DNA of 64,000 nt, from contig NC_090718.1 in NCBI RefSeq assembly GCF_040954835.1, forward strand, positions 12,291,532 to 12,355,531, written 5' to 3'. The position numbers and the translations under genes were made by a program. Of the stretch, positions 45,600 to 58,079 are shown in pieces. Source of the stretch: Lepisosteus oculatus. Lineage: Eukaryota; Chordata; Actinopteri; Semionotiformes; Lepisosteidae. A model generated the notes under the pieces. The model ran no database searches, was not told where the DNA came from, and was given only the letters and a program-made list of their open reading frames with translations. Position 1 is the stretch's first letter. Each line of letters opens with the position of its first letter.

Positions 45600-47150
45600 A
45601 CAAACTAGAAGTAAATACTCTTTTTAATGTACAGTGTGTCTGAGATTCAGCTCCAGTTTGCAAAAAGTCCTGGTTGAGGAAATATGAGGACATCTGTCAA
45701 AAACGGGTGAGCACAGATTATTGTTATTATTATAGAGCACATGTTATTAGACTGAATAATGAAATGTTGTGATTAATAACAAGGGACTTCTATCAATGAA
45801 AATTCAAGATGGTAGTTCAAATAAGTATAAATACAGGCAACATGGACTCTGTTTCTCAATGTTTTATGGTCTGCATCCTCCCTCCTTTCCATCACCACTT
45901 TTTCAGTAGTTCTTTTTACGTCCAGAAAATGAAAGGAAAAGCTTCATCCTTATAGCTATGTGGCTCAGTCCCTGATCAGTACAGAAGATATTACTAAAAA
46001 AATCCACAATACTTAAGCACTTGTCATTGCCTTATGGTAACATTGGAAGCTGCTGAAATGCCTTACAATCTAATGCAGTTTTTACCAAGCCTGGTCCTGG
46101 AGAGACCAGGACCAGTTCATCTTGTGAGTCACTTGTTCCCAATGAATGGGAACACCCATGTATTAATGCTCAATCAATTAAGCAAATTATTTTTAATCAA
46201 GGGCTCCTCAGGACCATGCTGGAGCCCCGTTGATCTATGTTAAATAATCATTTAATGTGATCAAAGATGGTGGTTTACCGAAGGTGATGAAAATCAGAAG
46301 TAATATTTCACACATCAAACAGGAAGATTTAAGTGACATTTCATTGATAACGATACTCATAAACAGGAAATATCAACACCTTAGTGACATTTGCCATCAT
46401 GTTCTAACCTAACCTACTTATACTGAGTGGCATCAATAGCTCAATAATTGAGCGATGGAATCAATAGCATTTGTGTATCTTTAATGCCTCACCGATTATT
46501 TATTTTCTAAACGACATATTGTCCATTTATCTTCCATTTTCTGTTGTATGCGGCTGTTATTTTGAATGTATTGTGACTTTAAGGAATCACAATCAATCAC
46601 AGTCTGCACAAACCAAACTGTTCTCCAGCTGTCCACATGAGGGGGTGAATAAATTCTCACACAATCATCGATATGATGGAAACCCTCTGACGCACACTGA
46701 ATTCTTGGAGGATTTTGGGCAAAAGCTAAAAGTTGCAAAACTATAAAAAGTAATTGCCCACGCCCCGTTCCCTTCAACATATAGTTTTTGTGGTCAATGT
46801 TAGGGACTTTCTGAATATTTCACACATCTCAGATGAGCTAGAATGTGTGGCAAGACTGCAGCTTCCTTTTTTATCTCCATCAACGCTCAGTGACAGTGCA
46901 CTTTGTCACCGGTTATCTTCCGTTTCTTGGTGAGTCAGGCTGTGGGGGCAGTTAGACCACTTGAGACTCACAACAACAGATGTGGCCTAACATGGGCATT
47001 CCAGATGTCTCATCTCCACGGCTGTCACACTGCACTCTGTCTTCAAAGCTATGGCGACCAAACACAACTGACGCTCCTTTTGGTTTTGCACCAGGGCCGG
47101 ATGAAGGTCGAAACAATAAAATCCCACCATGTGGCTTTCCTTTTCTTCAC
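45600..47150. other. Gene-poor sequence with one MITE
   Basis: Apart from the MITE at 46,070-46,238 nothing is recognised. Short open frames overlap on both strands and have no family features. Confidence 0.4.
46070..46238. mobile_element. hAT-like MITE (CTGGTCCTGGAG family)
   Basis: ACCAAGCCTGGTCCTGGAGAG at the left and the inverted-style GGCTCCTCAGGACCATGCTGGAGCC at the right flank TCAATCAATTAAGCAAATTA, the pattern of a very common fish MITE. The exact target duplication is not clear. Confidence 0.45.
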
Positions 47151-47189
47151 AATCTAATTTTGCCCTAAGGTTGCCCCATCTGCGGGTTC

Positions 47190-47560
47190 CAAGTGCTCAA
47201 AGGACTTTGATTATTGCTTGCGCGCCGTGTTAATTACGCACAAAATAATTGTTTACGAGCCCATAAAACGCAAGCAAGCCAACATCTGCAAGCCATCACA
47301 AATCACAAGGGGATCTTGTACAGATTGTGTAGGGCTGCAGTCTGCTTCCCCCCAGCCCCCCTGTTCTGTTCTGGTAATGATGTTCTGATCGTATGTTGGC
47401 AAGGGGAGAGAGGCCATTAACACGCGATTCTGCATCAACACAATTTCTGCTGATGGGCCTGGCACAATCGGCGCTGCAAATAAATGACAAAACAGCAAAA
47501 TTCCAAAGATGCAAAGGGCAGAATCCAGCACATGGTTGATTGTCTGTATTAAAATGGAGA
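47190..47560. promoter_or_regulatory. Candidate conserved non-coding element 1
   Basis: The stretch is repeat-free and non-coding, with a balanced base mix, preserved CG dinucleotides and homeodomain-like ATTA cores (TGTTAATTACGCAC, ACAAAATAATTGTTTACGAG). It looks like long-range enhancer DNA. Sequence style is the only evidence. Confidence 0.25.
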
Positions 47561-47569
47561 TGAAATGCA

Positions 47570-49550
47570 AGAGAAAACACAGAAGGCTTCTAGTCAAGGA
47601 AAGGATCATCTAAATTGAACCAGAAAGACGGTAGAAATGGTTTTCTTACAAGCTGGAAACATACTGAGGCAGAAATTAGGGGATATTGAGGTTCCTTGAT
47701 CAGCCAGTTTAAAATAACGGGATTTTACAGTTTTATTTTTCTGTGGACTCCTCAGTACAGTCACTTGCAAGACATTAACTGGTCTTGCCAGACAATGACT
47801 GCTATACTGTATATTCTGAAGTGTTTTTGCATGCATTCTGAATGTTTTCAACCTTGATCCATTTTTTTCTCATCCTGTAAACTACAGGACATGAGACAAA
47901 TTTGTTTCTGTGGGAGTGGGGTCCTGTTTTTCAACAAAACATATACGTATAGAACTTTATTGTCCATCCAGAAGGGTGGGAATCCGTCTTTGGCATCAAC
48001 ATCAAATAAATACTCAACATCAAATAAAGCCATGTTAAAAGCAAACAATAGTTCAAGCCATTAAACAATATAGATACACATATCTCAATCTGTCCATATT
48101 ACACTACAATTACACTAATCCAATTGCTTCATACAGGGAACAGTCAATTACCTGCGTTTAAAATACCGACTGCCAGGAAACGAAAGATTTCTTGTATACA
48201 GTTCTCTTGGCCATGCCATTTATACCATATCAAAGTGTAAGAACAGCGCATGTCATTGTGTATGAAAAATAAATTGACAAAAAACTTAAAAAAAACAGGA
48301 AGAAAGAAAAACCATGAATGATTTAAAAAGGTCTAGAAGCTTTCAGATGTTGATTAAAATCTGTAATGATGTCTCCCTCTGAGGTAGGCCTGGAGAGATG
48401 CAGTATCACCTTGGTGATAGGGTAGCCCAGTAGAAACTGATACATATTGCCTCAGGCTGTTCACAGCAGCCGGAAACAATTTATGCCATTAGCTCTGAAA
48501 TCCTGTCAGCCTTAACTTTCACTTCTCATTAATTTTAATGAGCCAGAATATCACACAAAGTGGAAAATTAGTACGCTGCGACTTCTACCAGAGGAAGGGA
48601 AAACAAAGAAATGTAATTTTCAGGGTATTATGAACTTTAATGTTGCAAAGTTCTAACACAATTGTTGAAAATTAAAAAAATAATTATTTTTTTTTCTAAA
48701 AGACTTAATAAAACATGCAGGGCTTGTATGACCTTTGTGCCAACAGTTATTAGCGATTCGTCTTTTAACAATTGAAGCAAATGATGGCATTTGAGAAAAT
48801 TCCAAAAGGTCTAAAGGTTCAATTTCACAGGTAATGAAAAGGACTGCATTTTGAAACCAGCCTGGTACTTGTTTTTAAGAACAAAACCTGAGTATAATAG
48901 CTTTGCAAGTGGGAATCTGTTTGCTACTGTGTAAGGAAGGACTTATTTTTCTCTGTTTCATTAAAAAGCAATTAATACAGAAATACAAAGCTGTTCAAAG
49001 TCTTCACAGCAAAAGCAGGGTAAATTCATTGCCCTTTTTTTACCACAATGTCTTCACATTCCACAAAATCTTACATTGGTCAGACATAAAATAATGTGTA
49101 ATGTGTTACACCCAAGGTACATACTGTACTGTATCTATTGACATGCAGAAGCTTTCATAATGTCAGTGAATTGTTCAGATTAATCCTACAGACAGGTGAA
49201 TAGCATAGTCTGTCCTGAGATCATGTGGAGTCACAGCCAGTGGCCACAGGCCGTCTAAAAAAGATGCACTCCAGGGAAGAACAGGAAAGAGATAATTTCT
49301 ACTGCAGTTTGGATTTTGTTATTTTCTCAGTTGTTTCAATAATCTGTACAGTCAAAAGATAACATTAGGTTTGTTTATAGTAAAAAGGTTTGTAACAGGA
49401 CCTCTTTTAGAAGCCTTCATGAGATAACATTTGCACACTATAGCATTTTAATGACTCTACTAATGAATGTAATAAAAAAATGCTTATGCAAGGACATGTG
49501 TTAGTCCCTGATATTTAGAAGGTGCCAAATTACTGTAGTTTTCATTGCCT
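47570..49550. other. Gene-poor AT-rich sequence
   Basis: No gene or repeat family is recognised. A CAACATCAAATAAA-type direct repeat of about 15 bases occurs near 47,995-48,028. 48,440-48,600 is a weaker enhancer-like candidate. Confidence 0.35.
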
Positions 49551-49559
49551 CATATTAAA

Positions 49560-49940
49560 AATAATTATAAGGGTGTGTATTTTTTCAGTGCAAGCAATTC
49601 ACAAACAGACCTGACAGCCGTTAAGGTCGCAGAACAATCATTTTACAGTGTTTTTAGCAATTAATCAAAAATTTAATAGATAGGAGAAAAACACATTTCA
49701 ATGGCACTGTGTTCTTGTGCTCATCAGTCGTTATGTTCCATATGCTTATTAAAATTTGCAGCCAATTAAGTCGGCTTTTTAATGAATTTAATTAAATTGC
49801 TTCCTAGATTGTATCTGGAATTAGATTTCTGTTAAACAGTTCGTGCTGCACAAATATGTGCGATATCTGCCACTTTAATTGTCCTCTGTCTGAAGGATAA
49901 TTTCAGAGCATGTTTTTTTTCTCTTCTTGTTGGCAAATGG
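49560..49940. promoter_or_regulatory. Candidate conserved non-coding element 2
   Basis: Non-coding, repeat-free sequence is dense in TAAT/ATTA cores (CAATTAAGTCGGC, AATGAATTTAATTAAATTGC, CTTTAATTGTCC), the composition typical of developmental enhancers. It is not supported by any comparison. Confidence 0.3.
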
Positions 49941-50054
49941 ACCATTAATTTTACAAGATAAAGATTGAACTTCTGGCCATAATGTCCATGAAGTACACTG
50001 TTAAAAAAAGTTAAGACAATTCTGGGAAAAAGTGCATTTATTGTTTGTATCGTG

Positions 50055-50295
50055 TGTTTGTGTAGGTTTCCTCCAGGTGCTCTGGTTTTCTCCCACAGTC
50101 CAAAGATATGCTGGTAGGTTTATTGGCTTCTGTGAAATTGGCCTTGGTGTGAGTGTGTTCACGTCTGTGTTTGTGTCTGCCCTGTGATAAACTGGCATCC
50201 CATCCAGGGTGTACCCTGCCTTGTGCCCTGTGTTTGCACACCACTGTGAGTCCGAATTGGACCAGTGAGTATTAAAAGTGATGATGATGACGATG
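50055..50295 (+). mobile_element. L2-type LINE 3' fragment
   Basis: TAGGTTTCCTCCAGGTGCTC, TCCCACAGTCCAAAGATATG, TGATAAACTGGCATCCCATCC and a closing GATGATGATGACGATG simple tail are the L2 3' end in order. The open frames on the minus strand come from it. Confidence 0.88.
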
Positions 50296-50639
50296 TATTT
50301 ATCCTTTAGAATAATATGTATGTTTGTAGGCAATCATTGCTGTTAAGGCTTAGTGGCATTTTGGGTTTAATATATCTTCATATAAAGACAATTTGACAGA
50401 TCTGCACGTTATAGGAGATAAAACAATAAAACAACACTGCAAACTTTCCCAAAATAATGTCGGCAATACAGATGCCACATTAAAAATGCAATGACATGAA
50501 TGAAAATCTTGTACTGAATACTAATGAATGATTCCAATTTTGGCTGCGTGTTATCAGACATTAAAATTACAAATAAAATTTAATAAACCCTCCCAGGCTT
50601 AAAAATTCATTTCTTCTTTGCTGTTTCTTCTGCTTACAT

Positions 50640-50850
50640 GAAAATAGATTATCAGCCACTTCTTAGGAAAGCCTGAAAGAAACTAATTAACGCAGACGGG
50701 TCTTTTAAGATAAATTGGAAAGAAAATTAATGAAAGCATTATGATTGTAGAGATCCTATTAAGGAGTGACTAAACTTCTATGTAATCAATTTCTTCCAGT
50801 GTGAACGCTTATCGCCAGACGTATAAATCATTTAAAAGTGAGCCTTTTGA
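50640..50850. promoter_or_regulatory. Candidate conserved non-coding element 3
   Basis: TAATTAACGCAGACGGG, AAAATTAATGAAAGCATTATG and CGCTTATCGCCAGACGTATAAATC lie in non-coding, repeat-free DNA. Only style supports the call. Confidence 0.25.
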
Positions 50851-50859
50851 GGTTCTGTG

Positions 50860-53800
50860 TTTTTTGCTTGTGACTTTGTGTTCTTTAACAACATCTGAAA
50901 CTGTTCAGTCATTGAGAGGCTTTAGAAAATGCCTCAAGATTTACTAGAGTTAGATAAAAAAAAGAAATATTTATACAGTTGGAAGTTTAACAGAAGAATT
51001 GTAGATGAACAAATGTTAAAACGTAATAACGACCTAAAGCTTGTTTTCTAAATTCTGTTCAGATTGCTTTGACACATGTGGACTGTATTATATTGTAATA
51101 GATGGAGTCTCATCATGTATAAATTCAAACAATCATATTTTTTATAAAATACATACAAAAAATTATCTTCAATATTTTAATAAAACTTTATTGGTAACAT
51201 GATGGACCTCTATCCTTTTATCCCAATTTTAGATTATTCCATTATTTAGATATACCAAATAAAATGGACATAAAATATACTATTGTGTACATCTTAGGTT
51301 TCCCAGATAACTTTATTTGTCACTTAGTAGCTAGAGTGCTGCATAATTAGAACCTGTGGGTACTTGGGAGAAATTCAATCAACAACAAATAGCACTGTGC
51401 CTTTATACTGTTCAGACACAAAACTTTAATTCTCTGCCAGACAAATAAACAGAAGTCAAACTACTCCATATGGATCTGCAAGGCATTGGAAAGCAACTAT
51501 TTAAAGTTTTCATAACTTATTAATGCATATAAAACAGAACATTAATCCTCATCACAAAAAGGACCATAAAAACTGCCTATAACTTTTAATTACTTGTTAT
51601 GTTAAGCTTTTCCGTCAGATCCTTAACATTAACCAGGAGAGCTCTGAACACATCAGGCGAACGCTACTGTTCGAAACCGCATCGCAGCTGAGATGCGACC
51701 TTTTCTGACAGCCAAGCTCCACTGACAAGATCTAGGTCATGCCCCTGACCACAAACCGATCAACAGATTAAGGGATTACATTTCACAAACCACAAGAAGG
51801 AAGAGGTCACAGACAGTTTATTTTTTAATTTGGTGCATTCTGTTGCTGTTTTCTCTTAAAAAGTCAGAGCTCTGTCTTTGTACCAATTATTTATGCCGCT
51901 TTCCACTAAGAAGCCAAAATTGTGGTCATTAGCTAGCACGTGAGCGTACGATTTGAGGAACACAGACTGGAAAATGACCACAGGGAAGATAGATGTGACT
52001 TGTTAGAGTGAATTGGGTGTCTATGCCCTGCTATGTATCTGTAAGTACAGTAGTCCTGAACAATAAGCTAAGCTCAGTGGCTCTAAAATCATGTAATCAC
52101 TGGAAGAAAAGCTAAAATGACTTTTCACATATCACAGATCATTACTATTGGGCAAATTCAAACACGGCTGCCTTACTGCTTAGCTGAAAACTGCAATTTA
52201 AGCTCCTTATATGCTAATGGCATGAACGACTCATGCAATGTTAAACCTCAGAAGCAGAACCATCAATTATATTCAAAATAACATGATACTTATGACTGCA
52301 TATGTGATCCTAATAAATCCTATGTAATTTGTGTGGAAGCCACATTTTATTTTATTATTTTTTTTTCACACTAGGAAGTTTTTAGTAGTCTTTCAATGGC
52401 TGCCTGCACCAAACTGTCTGCCCCTCTGCGAAGCAATCTGCATTCTCAAATAGCTCAGCTATAAATACAGTAGTGGGAAATAGGGCAGAGTGCTGCTGAG
52501 CATTCTCCCCAGTAAGTCTTGGGTTCTTTGCAGGCCTTGCACCATGCTAATGGACGATCAGTGCATGCTTCCACAGCTCCCTGTTTAAAATATTTAAAAC
52601 TGCCTGCTCACTGGAAAGACCTGTTTGATACGTTGTGCAGTATTACAGACTGTCAGGGTTCCTAAATCCGACTTCTTGTCCTCACTATAGAGCCTGTGCA
52701 ATGAGTAATGAAGAGACAATACTGACAAGATGAAGTACACAAACTCTGCTTCAGTTACCGTGAAAGCCTGTTACAATACGTCAATTCTCTTCTCCCAGCT
52801 TAGCCAATGCAATCACAGCAGAAGAGGCCAGAAGAAGCATTTCAAAGACGGATTAAGTCAGACCTCAAGGAATGCAACATTAATATCAACTCCTAGGAGA
52901 TTATGGCCACAAAATATATACTGTCAGTTCAGGCTGCTGTCATGTAAACAAATCCAAAAGAAATGCAGGAAACATCTATTTGGGCTGTTCAAATACAGCA
53001 GCACACACTGAGGACGTCACACAGCACATAAGACACTAAGGATCACTTCAAACTTTGCACATTTTCTTTCAAAATGACAAGAAGCTTTGTTTTTTTTTAT
53101 CACACCACTTTTCACTGTCTTGTAGGACTTAACTGGGCTATTCATTTATTCATGTTTACTTTTGCGGTCAGCAGGAAACAGGCAGGTATCCCATCCAAAA
53201 CAGCAGTACGGCTCACATTACGTGGGCATCCATATGGCTCAGACTTAGAAGGCACTCAGTGAAAGAGCAGGTTGAACCATGATATACAGGGGTTGGCAGC
53301 TCAGGTCTAGGCTGTGTCACACTCCAGGGCTTGGATTCTCATAGAAACGTGGCTCAATTGATTGAACCCCTTTGCAGTAGGGTTGGGATAAGTCGAGAAT
53401 GTATGTGGACCTGCAGGCTCTCAGTGATGTCAGTGTGAAAAACTCAGCCCCTCTGTATTGGTGCTCAGTGTGCTGTAGAGGCCAGAAGAAGGAACAGCCC
53501 AGCGAGATCTTCCATGTCTACCAAAGACGTGTCATTCTCTTACCAAGTGGTTCAGAGGTTGCAGTAAAGGTGACTAGGATCGAGTAACTTGTTTTTTTTA
53601 ATTAGGAAAATGCAATAAACTAAAACTCCTCCTTTAATAAGAATTCACAGCAGCAGGTCATATGACTCTAGATCACATGTCTCTTATAGAGTTCCACAGC
53701 GCTTAACTTTGCTCTGCTTTGCTCTCTGCATGCTTTTTGACATCCGCCATTTTATTTTGTTAATAACAGATTTCTTTAAGAAGCAAAGTGGTCCAACTGC

Positions 53801-54960
53801 AGAAAAGCAGTCTGCAGTGTGAAATTGTTATTTCAAAGACCTCCCACGGCAAGCACACCATTTGACGTTTGAAAGAAATGATGTCTCAATGACACGACAG
53901 AATATTATGGTAGTATTTCATCTTATTTTCAAAAAGGGAATCCATTGAGAACTTGAAAGGCCCTCACTCTAGCACAGAAGTCAGGCTCAGACAAAGAGAA
54001 ACTGGAAAATGCTCTCAAAGATGAGTTGGAAATGAAAATGTAGGTTTGGAGAACAATATTTTCTCTTTGTTTCCCTCTCCAGGTTTTCCAGATTAATCTA
54101 GTGTGAAATTGTGTTTTGGCTTGAAACACCACCGCTTTTTGTGATCGGTGTGTAAATCTGAGAATTGATGCCTTTAATAAGGCTGAGAAAACCTGTCCTG
54201 GACCTGACTGTTGGTAATTATTTTACACCCAAGCCATCTTCCTACGATTTATCATCAAAATGCCTGTGTTCAAATTCCAAAACTTCAGTATGAAATCCGG
54301 CAGCAAAGATGAAATATCTGAGTAGCTCAAGGGAGAAGAAAGAACCTGCAAAACGTTAATATGATTTATAAATTTATGAGGCTCATTATTACTGACCTTT
54401 AATGCTACAATTTTTCAATGGCATCGTGCTGCCTTACAAAAAGGAAACAGCAAAATCTCTCAATAAGAATGCAAAATAATGTTATATTAAGATAATTAAT
54501 GACAGTCTGTCTAATGATCTTGGCATTCCATAAATTTTTACTTTCTCGCTTCAGTTATTAAACTAATACATAGACTATGTCTATGAATTACGAATTACAA
54601 AATGACCTGTATAGCTCGCTGATAGAAGATGTTTTCTGGTTTCTGTAAATGACTTTCTTTCTGCATGAACTGAGCCTTATTTTTTTAAATGCTTGACTTA
54701 CTGGGGAAAATGGGCTTCGTACAGGAACAACAGCATTGGGACAGTGGTAGTTTTCCGTAACATCTAGTTTGAAGGCACTGAGCAGATCCAGATTTAATAA
54801 CACCCCCTGCAGATATGGGTTAAGCATTTTTTTTTCTGTTAACTAATTTAAAAAGGGGACCTGAGAGCACTATTGGAAATTAAGATGATAGACACTTAGA
54901 AAATAGAAAACAGGAGGCATGTCTTGTGTTAAACTAATTATTATTAAACATGACTGGATG
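50860..54960. other. Gene desert segment
   Basis: No exon, promoter or known repeat was resolved. A CG-richer patch at 51,610-51,790 contains a short hairpin, CGCATC-GCAGCTGA-GATGCG, and 52,380-52,620 is another low-AT patch; both may be regulatory. 53,280-53,590 has a GC-richer, retroposon-like style that I could not name. Confidence 0.35.
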
Positions 54961-54987
54961 ATAACAGTGGACTGGACTGCTGGAGTG

Positions 54988-55255
54988 GTAGCATTGTGGC
55001 TCAGGATCTGCGCCTGTGGCTGGAAGGTTGCCAGTTCGTATCCCGCGGCTGGCAGAGGAATCCAACTCCGTTGGGCCCCTGAGCAAGGCCCTTCACCCCA
55101 GCTGCTCCAGGGGTGCTGTATAAACGGCTGACCCTGTGCTCTGACCCCAAGCTTCTCTCTCCCCGCCTGTGTGCCTCATGGAGAACAAGCTGGGGTATGC
55201 GAAAAGACAAATTCCTAATGCAAGACATTGTATATGGCTAATGATCTTATCTTAA
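54988..55255 (+). mobile_element. tRNA-derived SINE
   Basis: GTGGCTCAGGATCTGCGCC (A-box region) and GGTTGCCAGTTCGTATCCCG (B-box) give a tRNA-like head. The body CCCCTGAGCAAGGCCCTTCACCCC...CTGCTCCAGGGGTGCTGTATAAA is shared by many fish SINEs, and the end is AT-rich. Confidence 0.8.
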
Positions 55256-55638
55256 AGCTGGTTCCCTGGGTCCTTTCAAATGAATATGGGATTTATTCCT
55301 TGGATCAATAAGTCCCTATCAACCAAATAAGCAAGACTTGCCTAACAGTCTCTTTTACCGTATAAACCTGCTTGTGTTCATTATGACTGAGAGCTCAGGG
55401 GGCAGAAAAGCTTCTGCTTGACTAAAAGGTGGATTCCCTTCTGAAGAAGACGTAAAGGTCATTTGCTGCTTCTGCCCCAAGGACATAAAAGAGTCAAATT
55501 TATTTTCAGATCCCCAAACCAGAATAGTAAGTTTATCAAGTGGGAAAAAAAAATGAGTCTCTTCAGCACTGAGCAAGAAATTACTCGGAGCAGATATAAC
55601 TGCGGTCTTTAAACTCCTGAGCGAGTCTGCAAATTCCA

Positions 55639-55664
55639 CCCCCCCCCCCCCCCCCCCCCCCCCC
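55639..55664. repeat. Poly(C) run of 26
   Basis: Twenty-six C residues stand in a row. The length is likely unstable and may be affected by sequencing. Confidence 0.95.
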
Positions 55665-56069
55665 AGTCAGAAAAGACAGAGGAGTCTACTTGGAAAAGAT
55701 AAGCAACAGACAGAAGGAAAAGCTGAGCAGAGCCTGGCGGGTCTGGGGTTCAAGAACTAACTTGACGACCTTGAGGATCAGTAACAATTCATTGCATTTA
55801 TATAACACTTTTCATCCCACCTGTTTTTTATTCCTTTGCTTTATTCTGCTTTTCGCTAACAGGAAGCCACAAATGTAATGTGCCGACTGCAAAGATCCTT
55901 CACAACAATACGAACGATGGGTATGAAAGTAATAAAAAAGCTTTGACACAGTTGCCTCCCTAATAATACCTCCTTTAACAACCAGTCTGAGCAAAACATA
56001 CGTCTATATTATGACAATGCCATGTGTTTTTGTTCTATGATTAGAAATATTAATTTACTCCACCGCTAC

Positions 56070-56720
56070 AGTACATTTATCTTAGCTGCACTGAGAATAA
56101 TTTCATCTTTAAATTCACTTCAATGCATCTGTGCTTGCACTATTGTTCCAGTTTAATGACCTTTTAATCATGTTCACATAAAAAAAAGCCTTTCTTCATA
56201 TTACCCTGCAATCAAAATATCAACACCTACTAACATTAACATTTTTTATGCTGAATTAATTTACTTTGAAAGCACTCTTATTCTCCTCCAAGGATAATTA
56301 AATTAAATATGACAGCTTTAATAAATACATAAATAAAGCCTAAAAAAACGGGTTTTTTTTTCCTCTTTCTTTTTTAATACCCTTGAATTGCATGAAGTGT
56401 GTTTGAGACAAAGTAAGAGCCGAGTGCTCTCCTATTCCTTTTGCCATAAAGCGCTTAAATGAACTTGACTATTTTATTTTGGAATGATGTATGGACATTT
56501 TCCCAAGCCCCCACATATGATGCATTCTTGGGATCTTTTAAAGAGCTCCTCCTGTGATATGAAGCCACTTAGAAGCCTGCTATGAGAGCACCGTAATCTC
56601 CTGGGGGAGTGAAACTAAATGTTCTGAATGTGAAAATAAAACAAGCGGGGAGATATTGCACTTATTGAAATGGAGCGCAAGTTCAGCTGTTGTCCAACAT
56701 CACTGCATCACAAACCAGTG
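56070..56720. promoter_or_regulatory. Candidate conserved non-coding element 4
   Basis: A long, repeat-free, non-coding stretch holds TAATTAAATTAAAT, GTTTAATGACCTTTTAATCATG and AAAGCGCTTAAATGAAC motifs. Style suggests an enhancer in a gene desert. No comparison was possible. Confidence 0.25.
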
Positions 56721-56769
56721 TTTCCACCGACCGCAGCAAATACTTATAACATATTGTCACAGCTTTAGG

Positions 56770-56970
56770 TGACTTAGAAGTGTCTCTTAGATAAAGTCTG
56801 TGACACTGGGAAGAGCAAACACTTCAAACTTCAAATGAGAGAGGATGTTTGCTTACCGCTTACTGCTTACCGTCTGAGAGCTAGCTAAGTAGCATTTCGT
56901 TATACTGTACCATATACCCGTACATAAGTATAATAACAAGAAACTTGAACTTGAACTTGATGTTTGCTGA
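56770..56970 (+). mobile_element. Retroposon 3' tail with (CTTGAA)n
   Basis: GTAGCATTTCGTTATACTGTAC followed by ATAACAAGAAA and three CTTGAA units is a common LINE or SINE tail in fish. Confidence 0.55.
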
Positions 56971-57019
56971 GGTCTGGGGGGGTTCCTTGAGCAGAAACAA
57001 TTGTAAAGTTTATCTTAGT

Positions 57020-58075
57020 ATGCCTAGGTAAGGTGTGGGTTAATCACCGCAAAGGAGCAGTGTAATGGCAGGCAGTACTGATGCAGTGGACCCCTTGCTG
57101 AGTTCTGGGCGCTGGTCAGAAAAGATGTTAAGAACTGGGAAAGTTATCGGTACTACCAAAGCCAAATGGCTAGACGAGAAACGAAGTCGAGGACAGGTTC
57201 CGAATTCAAGGCCACTAGATATATTAGAGAGCCAGAGAAGATACGAGGCAAGGCGTTCGTAAGGAGATACCAATACTGAGCAGTGAGATGAGAGTGGGTG
57301 AGCGTTTAGCTATGTCTGGATGTGGAGGGTGGGGCAACCAGTGAGCCGTCCTGATTGGCTAATGGGTCTGATCTGCGGCCTTTACAGGGGTTGCCTCCAG
57401 CTGCTGCTTGACTGGGGCGAGACCGTTGGTGTGGAGGAGCTCCGAAACACAGCGGGTGTGACAAGCAGGACAGAAACAGACAATACAAGATCACATGAAG
57501 AGGGAAAAGGGAAAGAAGAAGAGGAGAAGCAGGGAGAAGAGATAGGAGTCCGGAGGATCTGGGACATGAAGCTTGTGCCAGGCGAGAGCCCTTACTTCTT
57601 GATCATCCAAACCAAACCCGACTGGAGCGAAGTATTCGAACCTTGTTAGAGAGAGCGTGCTTTTCTGTGTGTTTAGGGAACTTGGGTTTTCTTGGTAAAA
57701 GATACCCCAGTTAGAAACTGAGTCTTTCCTGCTTAGGGTGCATTTTTATGGATAGGGAGATAGGCTCCCATTTATTTTGTGGCATCTGGGGTACAGAGAG
57801 ACAGATTTAACTGTAGGTTGCACTGTATTTAGTTAGAAGGCAGCTTATCTCTTATGTGGCCTCTGTAGGCATTAAGAGTTTAATCCTTAGTAGCAGTCTG
57901 AGGTTTTCTGGGTGACCAGAATGTAAGGCCTCTGAAACACCTTTTTTGTAAATACGGTACAAAAAGTAACACGTGTTGTATGTTGTGTGCAGTGTAGTTT
58001 GTGTTGTGTAATAAATATTTGTTTAACCAAGCGTGTCTGGATTATTACTCCTCTCAACAAAGCTGTGCCAGAAAG
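57020..58075 (+). mobile_element. Probable retroelement-derived block (possible LTR with leader)
   Basis: This is a CG-richer block in an AT-rich desert. It holds a GATTGGCTAATGGG CCAAT-type element, GGCCTTTACAGGGG, and near its right end AATAAATATTTG followed by TGTCTGGATTATTACTCC, the kind of poly(A) signal plus short R-U5 seen at LTR ends. No protein domain is recognised and family and age are unknown. It looks old and incomplete. A retroposed host transcript is the alternative. Confidence 0.3.
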
Positions 58076-58079
58076 TAAA

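Noticed and set aside
55639-55664. Poly(C) run as a functional quadruplex or i-motif site
   Set aside because: A bare homopolymer of this length is common as a slippage product and nothing nearby supports a role.
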